Positions 25,431 through 32,797 of a DNA stretch of 64,000 nucleotides are shown here, in pieces (the stretch's first letter is position 1; the number at the start of each line of letters is the position of its first letter). Source of the DNA: Gammaproteobacteria bacterium (GTDB taxonomy: Bacteria > Pseudomonadota > Gammaproteobacteria > Ga0077554 > Ga007554); assembly GCA_040183005.1 (NCBI GenBank), contig JAMPIW010000007.1:1806188-1870187 (forward strand), given 5' to 3'. Under the pieces are notes generated by a model. The model worked only from the letters and a program-made list of their open reading frames with translations. It had not been told where the DNA came from and did no database searches. The position numbers were made by a program, and so were the translations under genes.

Positions 25431-26447
25431 ATGACTGATTTCAGCAAAATGAACAGAAGGGAATTCCTGGGCATCACGGGCAAGGCGGGGCTGGCGACCC
25501 TGGTAGCCAGTGCCGCCGGGGTTTCCTTTGGCATGGTGCAGGTAGCGGAGGCTGCGGGTAACAGTCGGCTTACACCGTTCCGGTTTGCGATTCTGACCGA
25601 TGCGCATCTCTACGACATCCCTGATCACAAGTTCGACGGCATTCTGAAAAAAGCAGTCGATGACGTCAACAACATGAATCCCCTGCCGGATTTTGTCGTC
25701 TATCTCGGCGACATCGGCCAATCAGGCAAGCGTACCGAGCTGGAAAAGGGCAAGCGGATACTTTCCAAGCTAAAAGTGCCACTCAAGGTTATCCCCGGCG
25801 AACACGACTGGTATCTGGACATGGGGCAGGCATGGCGTGACATGTTCGGCAGTCCGACGTGGTCCTTCGATCACAAAGGGGTGCACTTTATCGGCATGAA
25901 CTCTATTCTGGTGCGCGATTTCTGGACGATGAAGGGTCTGACGCCGGATGAAAGAATGGGCTTCATGGAAGAGCTGGAGTGCCATCATTGCGGCCTGTGG
26001 GGCGTCCGTGAAGAGCAGCTTGAATGGTTAAAGAAAGACGTCAAAAAACTCAAGCCCGATACCCCGGTAGTTGTCTTCACTCATTCGCCGTTGTGGGATT
26101 ATTACCCGCGTTGGAACTTCCAAACCGAGGACGCGCCGCAAATCCGCGAGATCCTTTCCGGCTTCGAGCGGGTGATGGCATTCCACGGTCATGTGCATCA
26201 GGTTGTGTATAACCGGATAGGCAACCTATCCTCCGTGGGCACCCTGTCTACCTCCTGGCCCTGGCCCTACCCTGGCGTCGAACTGCCCTTCCCCGATATC
26301 AAGATGAATCGCGTCGATCCAGGCGACATCCTGGACGGCTTGGGTACGCAATACATTGACCTGGAAAAGGAGTTCAGCGGTGCTCTGCATTATGATGCGT
26401 GGGCGGATCTTCTGCCGGAAGGCGTCAAGAAAGGCGTCAAACTTTAA
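25431..26447 (+). CDS. Tat-exported calcineurin-like metallophosphoesterase
   Basis: A 338-residue protein with a twin-arginine signal (MNRREFLGITG, then a hydrophobic stretch ending VAEAAG), so it is exported folded. The phosphoesterase metal ligands are present in order: TDAHLYD, YLGDIGQSG, PGEHDW (in place of GNHD), FTHSPLW and HGHVHQ. A CHHCG pair at about residues 184-187 is unusual and might bind an extra metal. The substrate is unknown. It is the first gene of a four-gene run of exported proteins with cytochromes. ATG 25431 has GAGGAGGAG 7 bases upstream. The stop is merged with the ribosome site of the next gene. Confidence 0.88.
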   Translation: MTDFSKMNRREFLGITGKAGLATLVASAAGVSFGMVQVAEAAGNSRLTPFRFAILTDAHLYDIPDHKFDGILKKAVDDVNNMNPLPDFVVYLGDIGQSGKRTELEKGKRILSKLKVPLKVIPGEHDWYLDMGQAWRDMFGSPTWSFDHKGVHFIGMNSILVRDFWTMKGLTPDERMGFMEELECHHCGLWGVREEQLEWLKKDVKKLKPDTPVVVFTHSPLWDYYPRWNFQTEDAPQIREILSGFERVMAFHGHVHQVVYNRIGNLSSVGTLSTSWPWPYPGVELPFPDIKMNRVDPGDILDGLGTQYIDLEKEFSGALHYDAWADLLPEGVKKGVKL

Positions 26448-26459
26448 GGAGGCATGTCA

Positions 26460-26942
26460 ATGAAATCAAACACCAAAGGCCGTTTATTCGCGTTCACCGG
26501 CATCACTGTTGCTATCGTTTCCTTTGCCATTTTTACCATCGAGCCCGCGCAGGCCAGAAAGCCGTTTACCCAGGACGAGCTGGCAGCCCAGTACAAAGAC
26601 CTTATGGCGACCGTAAAAGAGGGCGATGACCTGTGGCATAGCGCCAAGCTCGGCAAGAACGGGCTGGCCTGCGCCAATTGCCACCCGGATGCGGCGGCGT
26701 CCAATCCCCACACCTTCCCCAAGTGGCAGGCCAATCTGGGACAGGTGATTCCGCTGCGCGACATGATCAACTGGTGCATTCAGGTGCCGCTGGAAGGGCA
26801 GGCACTGGACGCCAACAGCAAGGAAATGAAGGCACTGGAGGCCTATTCCTTCTACATGCACCGTGGCTTCAAGCTCAAACCAGGCGAAAACACCAGGCAG
26901 CATCCGTCGGTCGAAGTGCGCAGCGGCGCGGGCTACCCATAA
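26460..26942 (+). CDS. Exported monoheme cytochrome c, SoxX/TsdA-like
   Basis: A 160-residue protein with a Sec signal peptide (cleavage near AQA-RK). A single heme site CANCH is followed by PDAAASNPHTFPKW. The later segment INWCIQVPLEGQALDANSKE-MKALEAY resembles SoxA/TsdA-type cytochromes, in which a conserved Cys or Met near this position can ligate heme; here a Cys is present (NWC). ATG 26460 is preferred over 26454 because GGAGG lies 7 bases upstream of it and only one base from the other. The gene starts 12 bases after the phosphoesterase stop and is probably co-transcribed. The redox partner is unknown. Confidence 0.85.
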   Translation: MKSNTKGRLFAFTGITVAIVSFAIFTIEPAQARKPFTQDELAAQYKDLMATVKEGDDLWHSAKLGKNGLACANCHPDAAASNPHTFPKWQANLGQVIPLRDMINWCIQVPLEGQALDANSKEMKALEAYSFYMHRGFKLKPGENTRQHPSVEVRSGAGYP

Positions 26943-27020
26943 GCCTACTAAACCAGAGGCCGCCCACTTCACACAGGAGGCGGCCTTTATCTTGCAGAAT
27001 GAATACCAAGGAGTCGAACT

Positions 27021-27560
27021 ATGGGGGCAAAACACCTCTTCTTCCTGTACGCGGCAATGGCTTGCGCTGCGCCAGCCTGGAGTTACACCTGCGATACCGG
27101 GTCCCGCCCCATGTCCACGCCCACCGAGCGCTTCAAGGATAATGGCGACGGCACGCTAACCGATAGCCAATCGGGCCTGACCTGGATGCGTTGCGCACTG
27201 AATCAAAGCTGGGATGGCGCAACATGCAAGGGCACGCCGGGCGGCTATACCTGGCAGGGCGCCTTGGATGCGGCCAATCAACTCAATAAAAAGGGGGGCT
27301 ATGCAAAGCATAGCGACTGGCGTGTCCCCCATATCCCCGAATTGGCCATGATCGCGGAACGGCAATGCACTGATCCCCGCATCAACCTGACGCTCTTCCC
27401 GGCCACCCCTGCCGCCCCGTTCTGGTCCGCCACGCCGCGCAAGGGCTTTGACAATGACGCCTATATCCTGAGCTTCGGCCCGGAGGGCGCAACCCCCGGT
27501 GACAAAGGGGAAGCACGCTTCGTTCGCTTGGTGCGTGGCGGCAAAGGTACACAACACTAA
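27021..27560 (+). CDS. Secreted DUF1566 (Lcl C-terminal) protein
   Basis: A 179-residue protein with a signal peptide (cleavage near AWS-YT). The DUF1566 pattern is clear: RFKDNGDGTLTDSQSGLTWM, WQGALDAANQLN, DWRVPHIPEL, and C-terminal FVRLVRGG. Members are exported, often cell-surface and Cys-linked; this one has Cys pairs around residues 17-20 and 56-65. Function unknown. ATG 27021 has AAGGAG 8 bases upstream. It lies between two exported cytochromes in the same direction. Confidence 0.88.
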   Translation: MGAKHLFFLYAAMACAAPAWSYTCDTGSRPMSTPTERFKDNGDGTLTDSQSGLTWMRCALNQSWDGATCKGTPGGYTWQGALDAANQLNKKGGYAKHSDWRVPHIPELAMIAERQCTDPRINLTLFPATPAAPFWSATPRKGFDNDAYILSFGPEGATPGDKGEARFVRLVRGGKGTQH

Positions 27561-27645
27561 CCTCCTCCCTTCCCTCCCCTGCCGTTAACCCCGATAATAG
27601 AGTGACTGGCTGATAGGTGCCTCACTCTTGGGTAGCGGGAACATC

Positions 27646-28965
27646 ATGAAAAAAAGCCTCATGGCTATCTTCTTCGGACTGGCATTCACGCTGCTGCTCA
27701 GCAGTCAGGCCCATGCAGCGGGGAGTAACGGCATCACCCTCATCTACACCAGCAATCTCGATGGCGAGCTGGAGCCCTGCGGGTGCAGCCTGGAGGGGGA
27801 TTTCGGCGGAATCCGGCGCCAAGCCACCATGATTGATCGCTTACGCAAGGAAAAGCCTGGCCTGTTCCTGGTCTCATCCGGCGGTTTCTTGCGCAGCGAG
27901 TCGGTGCATGACCGGCTCACGGGGGAGTATATCCTCAAGGGCGTCAAGACGCTCAATTATGACGCCATTGGTGTGCAATGGACGGATCTCGCCTACGGCA
28001 CCGATTTCATCAAAAATGATACGCTACCGTGGGTGGCGAGCAACTGGAGTGATGCCACCTTCCAGACTGAACGGGACATCACACGCAACGGCAGGACACT
28101 GGCCTTTTTTAGCTGGATCGACCCCCGCGAGTCGCCTCTCCAGCAGATGGGAGGAGCACACACAATGACAGCGCCGGGCAGCGACGGTGCAGCGCTGACC
28201 CAAGCCCTGCAACACGCTAAACAAAGCGGTGCGCTCACGGTGCTGGCCACCACGTTGACGCTGGATGACGCGCGCCGCCTGTTGCCGTTGCAGCAGGTGG
28301 ACATCCTGCTGATCCGCTCCGCCTACGAAAAATACAGCGAGCCGAAAAAGGTGGACAACACCCTGGTGTTGCAACCGGGGTCGCGCGGCATGCGCCTGGG
28401 ACGACTCGACATCGCGCTGGACAGCGCGGGGGCAATCCAGTCATGGAAGCATAAGATCATCCCGCTGCCCAAAACTATCCCCGATGCGCCGCGCTTGAAG
28501 GCCTGGTACAAGCAATATAACGCCCAGGTCGAGGCGGATTACCAAAAAAGCGTAAAGATCACCAAGGCCCAACAGGCCGGTGAAAGCCCATATGCCGGAG
28601 CGCAGGCCTGCCAAAGCTGCCATGCCGAGCAGCACAAGACCTGGCACGCCAGCCGTCACGCCCATGCCTATGGCACACTGCGCCGGGTCAACAAGGCGTT
28701 TGATCCCAACTGCATCGTCTGTCACACCGTGGGGTTCAACAAGCCCGGCGGCTTCATCGACGACGACACTACCGGCAATCTGAGCAATGTGCAGTGCGAG
28801 TCCTGTCACGGCCCTGCCCAGGCGCACGTTGCATCAAGTGGCACGAAGCCTGTAGGAAACGCCGATTGGCCGCGCGAAAAGATGTGCGCGCAATGCCACA
28901 CCCCAGCCCATAGTCCGTCGTTCAACGTCGACACCTATTGGCCGAAGATCAGGCATTCACGCTAG
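27646..28965 (+). CDS. Exported tetraheme cytochrome fused to a degenerate 5'-nucleotidase-like domain
   Basis: A 439-residue protein with signal peptide (SQAHAA). Residues ~25-290 follow the outline of the UshA-type metallophosphatase fold (LIYTSNLDGELEPCGCSLEG, LFLVSSGGFL, DAIGVQWTDLAYG), but the expected ligands (TNDxHG, GGD, GNHE) are not conserved. The C-terminal part has four CxxCH sites: CQSCH, CIVCH, CESCH, CAQCH, spaced as in cytochrome c554-type domains. Similar PCGC..GGIRRQ proteins are known as multiheme cytochromes of uncertain function. ATG 27646 is preferred to an upstream TTG. It closes the exported cluster and is followed 3 bases later by the YgjP-like gene. Confidence 0.85.
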   Translation: MKKSLMAIFFGLAFTLLLSSQAHAAGSNGITLIYTSNLDGELEPCGCSLEGDFGGIRRQATMIDRLRKEKPGLFLVSSGGFLRSESVHDRLTGEYILKGVKTLNYDAIGVQWTDLAYGTDFIKNDTLPWVASNWSDATFQTERDITRNGRTLAFFSWIDPRESPLQQMGGAHTMTAPGSDGAALTQALQHAKQSGALTVLATTLTLDDARRLLPLQQVDILLIRSAYEKYSEPKKVDNTLVLQPGSRGMRLGRLDIALDSAGAIQSWKHKIIPLPKTIPDAPRLKAWYKQYNAQVEADYQKSVKITKAQQAGESPYAGAQACQSCHAEQHKTWHASRHAHAYGTLRRVNKAFDPNCIVCHTVGFNKPGGFIDDDTTGNLSNVQCESCHGPAQAHVASSGTKPVGNADWPREKMCAQCHTPAHSPSFNVDTYWPKIRHSR

Positions 28966-28968
28966 GCA

Positions 28969-29676
28969 ATGGTTAACGCTTACTCTATTCGGGAAAGTGC
29001 CAAGGCAAGGCGCGTCTGCCTGAAGATTTCGCCGCTGGGGCAGGTGGAGGTGGTGGTGCCGCGCGGCTTTGATCACCGGCGCATTCCAGCCCTGGTGCAC
29101 GGGAAACAGGCATGGATTAACAAGACCCTGCAGCGGGTCAATGAACAACGGCAATGGCTCGGCCAGAGCGCTCACGACACCCTTCCCGATATCATTGCCA
29201 TGCAAGCAATAGATGAGGTCTGGCAGGTTGAATACAAGGCCATTGATTCACGCCGCGTAACATTGTCGCAAAGTGATGGTGCGCGGCTAATCGTGCGCGG
29301 TGCTGTGGACAATACCTCATTGTGCAAGTCCGTGCTGAGGCTGTGGCTGGCACGCAAAGGCCAAACGCACCTGCGGCCCTGGCTGGAGCAGATCAGCCAT
29401 GAAACCGCTCTACCCTTTCGTCAGGTGCGCATCCGAGGACAAAAGACCCGATGGGGAAGCTGCTCCCGCCAAAAAAACATCAATCTCAACTACAAGCTGC
29501 TATTCCTGCCCGCACCCCTGGTGCGTTGTGTGCTCGTCCATGAACTGTGCCACACCATTCAGCTCAATCATTCACCGAAGTTTTGGGCACTGGTGGAAAA
29601 AAAAGAACCCGGCTACAAAGCCCTCGACGCCGAACTGCGCACAGCCCGGCGCCATGTGCCAGGATGGGTGGAGTAA
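28969..29676 (+). CDS. YgjP-like (DUF45) SprT-type metalloprotease
   Basis: A 235-residue soluble protein. The zincin motif HELCH is in VLVHELCHTIQLNHSPKFW, with the third ligand region downstream. RGQKTRWGSCSRQKNINLNY is the strong DUF45 signature. The C-terminus DAELRTARRHVPGW fits the family. Substrates are not established. ATG 28969 is 3 bases after the preceding stop and without a strong ribosome site, so translation may be coupled. A REP-type palindrome and copy 2 of the 143-bp element follow. Confidence 0.92.
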   Translation: MVNAYSIRESAKARRVCLKISPLGQVEVVVPRGFDHRRIPALVHGKQAWINKTLQRVNEQRQWLGQSAHDTLPDIIAMQAIDEVWQVEYKAIDSRRVTLSQSDGARLIVRGAVDNTSLCKSVLRLWLARKGQTHLRPWLEQISHETALPFRQVRIRGQKTRWGSCSRQKNINLNYKLLFLPAPLVRCVLVHELCHTIQLNHSPKFWALVEKKEPGYKALDAELRTARRHVPGWVE

Positions 29677-29695
29677 ACGGCCAATCATCCTTCAC

Positions 29696-29757
29696 GTAGG
29701 ATGCGCCGCGCGCATCATGGGTCCGGCAAATGAATTGGTGCGCGCGACGCACCCTAC
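29696..29757. repeat. REP-like palindrome, GTAGG(A/G)TGCG family
   Basis: GTAGGATGCGCCGCGCGCA and TGCGCGCGACGCACCCTAC form a long imperfect stem across 62 bases. The ends match those of repeats at 46032-46056 and 49395-49450. Confidence 0.7.
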
Positions 29758-29788
29758 ATTTGAGGCGGACAGGGAACAGCCCATCTAC

Positions 29789-29931
29789 TTCTACTGTGTC
29801 ACAAAGTGATCAAGGGATGCAGTGCAAGGCAAAATCGGGCGAAAAAGCGGAGTTTACACGGAGTAAATGAGCATTTTGAGTCCGATTTTAACGCCGCAAT
29901 GCGCCCTTCAGCGCTTTGTGACACAGTAGAA
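29789..29931. repeat. 143-bp palindromic element, copy 2
   Basis: The outer arms (29789-29806 and 29914-29931) are perfect 18-base complements. The core matches copies 1 and 3. The right end directly abuts the tsaC stop codon (29932-29934). Compared with copy 1, the second base pair of the arm is T-A instead of C-G on both sides. Confidence 0.92.
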
Positions 29932-30489
29932 CTACCCGGGCCTGACAATCTTACCGGTTGCGGCATCGCGGATCTCGCTGGGATTTCTCCGAGGGCCTAT
30001 CGCGCCGGACAGGATGCAATCAATGGAATCGCCGAAATAGCCACGCACCTGCAAGGCGTTGCGCGCGGGTTTGCGCCCACCCGGATTGGCGCTCGTGGAG
30101 ACAATAGCGCCACCGAACGCCCTGCACAGCGCCGCTGCCTGCGGGTGGTCGGTGACACGCACCGCGAGGGTGTCGTGTGCGCCGCGCAGCCAGGCCGGGG
30201 TTTCGGGTGTGGCGGGCAGCAGCCAGGTGACGGGGCCAGGCCAGGTGCGGCTTATTTTGTCCATGATGGCTGGATCAAGCGGGCAAACAAACGGCGTGAG
30301 TTGCTGGAAGTCGCTGGCGATCAGGATCAACCCCTTTTCCATGGGGCGATTCTTCAGCCTCAGCAGACGCAGCACCGCTTGCGCATTGAGCGGATCACAC
30401 CCCAGCCCGTACACCGCCTCGGTGGGATAGGCGATGACCCCGCCCTTGCGCAGTTCACGGGCAGCTTGTTTAAGACGCCAAAAACTCAA
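29932..30489 (-). CDS. tsaC: Threonylcarbamoyl-AMP synthase TsaC
   Basis: A 185-residue YrdC-fold enzyme that makes threonylcarbamoyl-AMP from Thr, bicarbonate and ATP for t6A37 tRNA modification. The family marks GGVIAYPTEAVYGLGCDP, RLKNRP, PGPVTWLLPA and VSTSANPGG are present. It is the short TsaC form without the Sua5 domain. The ATG at 30489 overlaps the purD stop by 4 bases, so it is translated after purD. Its stop is the exact border of palindromic element copy 2, so the element or its insertion may have trimmed or replaced the natural 3' end. Confidence 0.95.
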   Translation of the reverse strand: MSFWRLKQAARELRKGGVIAYPTEAVYGLGCDPLNAQAVLRLLRLKNRPMEKGLILIASDFQQLTPFVCPLDPAIMDKISRTWPGPVTWLLPATPETPAWLRGAHDTLAVRVTDHPQAAALCRAFGGAIVSTSANPGGRKPARNALQVRGYFGDSIDCILSGAIGPRRNPSEIRDAATGKIVRPG

Positions 30490-31772
30490 AGTTTCTCGCG
30501 CACCATAGCGCGATAACCTATATCGGTACGGTAATACATGTCCTTCCAGGAGACCTGCTTCACAAGGTTATACGCGCGCGTCTGGGCCTCGGAGACGCTG
30601 TCGCCAAGCGCGCAGACGCACAACACCCGCCCCCCGGCCGTGATGACATCACCATCCTTTAGCGTAGCACCGGCGTAGAAGATCTTGCTGCCGTCCGGCT
30701 CTTTTTTGTTCAGGCCGAAGATCACATCACCCTTGCGGTAGGCATCCGGGTAACCGCCCGCCGCCAGCACCACGCCCAGCGCGGGGCGCGGGTCCCATTC
30801 AGCCTGCACCTGATCCAGACGCCCATCGAGCGCCGCCTCGCACAATGCCACCAGATCCGAGCGCAAACGCATCATCACCGGCTGGGTCTCCGGGTCGCCA
30901 AAGCGGCAATTAAACTCCAGTGTTTTGGGAGTGCCATCGGGGGCAATCATCACGCCGGCATAGAGAAAGCCGGTATAGGGCGTACCTTCCTGCGCCATGC
31001 CACGCACCGTGGGCTCAATCACCTCGCGCATGATGCGTGCGTGGATTTCCGGCGTCACTACTGGGGCAGGGGAATAGGCGCCCATACCACCCGTGTTGGG
31101 GCCGTGATCGCCATTGTCGCGCGCCTTGTGATCCTGCGAGGTGGCAAGTGGCAGGATGTGCTCGCCGTCCACCATGACTATAAAGCTGGCTTCCTCGCCC
31201 CGCAAATATTCCTCGATCACCACCCGATGGCCCGCCGCGCCAAAGGCATTGCCGGCCAGCATATCGCGCACCGCATCGATGGCCTGCGCGGTGGTCTGGG
31301 CGATGATCACCCCTTTGCCCGCGGCCAGCCCATCGGCCTTGACCACCAAAGGGGCGCCTAGCTGGTGGATATAGGCAATGGCCTCCGTCACATCGGTGAA
31401 TTTGCCATAGGCTGCCGTGGGGATGCCATGGCGCGCCATGAAGTCCTTGGCGAATGCCTTGGAGCCCTCCAGCTGCGCGGCCTGCTGCGTTGGTCCGAAG
31501 CAGCGCAGTCCCGCAGCGCGGAAGGCGTCCACCACCCCCAACACCAGCGGCACCTCGGGGCCTACAATGGTCAACCCAATGCTATTGTCCCGCGCAAAGG
31601 CCAACAACCCTGCAATGTCATCCACCGCAATCGCCACATTCTGCACCTTCGGCTCGCGCGCCGTGCCCGCATTGCCGGGTGCGACACACACATGTTCCAC
31701 TCCAGCGGACTGCGCCGCCTTCCACGCCAGCGCGTGCTCACGCCCGCCGTTACCAATGATTAAAACATTCAT
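30486..31772 (-). CDS. purD: Phosphoribosylamine-glycine ligase
   Basis: A 428-residue ATP-grasp enzyme that joins phosphoribosylamine and glycine, the second step of purine synthesis. N-terminal MNVLIIGNGGREHALAWK and ATP-grasp segments GLAAGKGVIIA, VIEEYLRGEEASFI and LEFNCRFGDPETQ are present. ATG 31772 is used; the frame extends 13 codons upstream without family similarity. AAGGGGCGGG precedes it. purH, normally adjacent, lies 4.5 kb away on the same strand with three unrelated genes in between. tsaC follows with overlapping stop/start. Confidence 0.97.
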   Translation of the reverse strand: MNVLIIGNGGREHALAWKAAQSAGVEHVCVAPGNAGTAREPKVQNVAIAVDDIAGLLAFARDNSIGLTIVGPEVPLVLGVVDAFRAAGLRCFGPTQQAAQLEGSKAFAKDFMARHGIPTAAYGKFTDVTEAIAYIHQLGAPLVVKADGLAAGKGVIIAQTTAQAIDAVRDMLAGNAFGAAGHRVVIEEYLRGEEASFIVMVDGEHILPLATSQDHKARDNGDHGPNTGGMGAYSPAPVVTPEIHARIMREVIEPTVRGMAQEGTPYTGFLYAGVMIAPDGTPKTLEFNCRFGDPETQPVMMRLRSDLVALCEAALDGRLDQVQAEWDPRPALGVVLAAGGYPDAYRKGDVIFGLNKKEPDGSKIFYAGATLKDGDVITAGGRVLCVCALGDSVSEAQTRAYNLVKQVSWKDMYYRTDIGYRAMVREKL

Positions 31773-31909
31773 TATCCCGCCCCTTGCACAAACCCCACCG
31801 CCATACCTCATGCGGTCAGGAAAAGTTATTTTGGATTTCAGAAAGCAAAGGATAACCTATCAGACTATTCCAGGTCATCTGGCCTTACGGATGATCTATA
31901 ATCCCCCCT

Positions 31910-32797
31910 ATGTACTACCAAGAAATCTGGCGCCTGCTGCGCGACACCTTCTTCGCCTGGCTCGACGACCGGGCAGCAAGCATGGGTGCAGCGCTGGCGT
32001 TTTACACCCTGTTTTCTCTGGTGCCACTGTCGATTATCGTCATCACAATCGCTGGCGTCTTTTTTGGTCAACAGGCCGCGGAAGGGCAGCTCGTCGCCCA
32101 GATTCAAGGGCTGATCGGCAAGCAGGGCGCCACCACCATCCAGGCGATTATCGAAAGCGCCCGCAACCCCATGGCAGGGCTTGCCACAGTGATCGTGGGT
32201 CTGGCCACCTTGTTCATTACCGCAACCACGGTCTTCGTTGAACTCAAGAACAGCCTAGATCACATCTGGGGTGTCAGGGCACCTTCGAGCAGGGGCATGC
32301 TGGACATGATCGAAACGCGGCTGTTATCGTTCAGCATGATCGTGATCATCGGCCTGCTGCTGCTTGCATCGCTCGCAGTGAGTACCGCGCTCACCGCGAT
32401 TGAACAACACACCGATTTACTGCCGGAAAAGACCCATGTAGTAGCGGTTCTGAATTTTGTCCTGTTTTCCGGCACCATCACAGTACTGTTCGCCGCCATC
32501 TACAAACTGCTGCCCGACATCAGTATCGCCTGGAAGGACGTCTGGATCGGCGCCGCGCTCACCGCACTGCTGTTCACCCTCGGCAAATCGGTGATCGCCT
32601 TCTACCTCGCCAACACCCCCATCACCTCTGCATTCGGCGCAGCGGGATCGGCGATTGCAGGGTTGCTGTGGGTCTACTATTCCGCACAAATCTTCTTTCT
32701 CGGCGCGGAATTCACCAAACTGTATGCGCGGCGGTATGGATCCCATCAAACACCGGAAGCGCGCACCGCATCAAGCGCTGAGACCAGATCGGGATAG
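31910..32797 (+). CDS. YihY/BrkB family inner-membrane protein
   Basis: A 295-residue protein with about six membrane helices. MGAALAFYTLFSLVPLSIIV near the N-terminus and the tail ITSAFGAAGSAIAGLLWVYY-SAQIFFLGAEFTKLYA are the strongest family features. The family was once misnamed RNase BN; its actual function is unsettled, with transport suggested. It is divergent from purD across 137 bases and its last 52 bases overlap, tail to tail, with the sulP gene. Both reading frames look intact there. Confidence 0.92.
   Translation: MYYQEIWRLLRDTFFAWLDDRAASMGAALAFYTLFSLVPLSIIVITIAGVFFGQQAAEGQLVAQIQGLIGKQGATTIQAIIESARNPMAGLATVIVGLATLFITATTVFVELKNSLDHIWGVRAPSSRGMLDMIETRLLSFSMIVIIGLLLLASLAVSTALTAIEQHTDLLPEKTHVVAVLNFVLFSGTITVLFAAIYKLLPDISIAWKDVWIGAALTALLFTLGKSVIAFYLANTPITSAFGAAGSAIAGLLWVYYSAQIFFLGAEFTKLYARRYGSHQTPEARTASSAETRSG

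Noticed and set aside
29806-30516. 236-codon plus-strand frame across element copy 2 and tsaC
   Set aside because: It begins in the palindrome and continues antisense to tsaC. No family features are visible and tsaC is certain.
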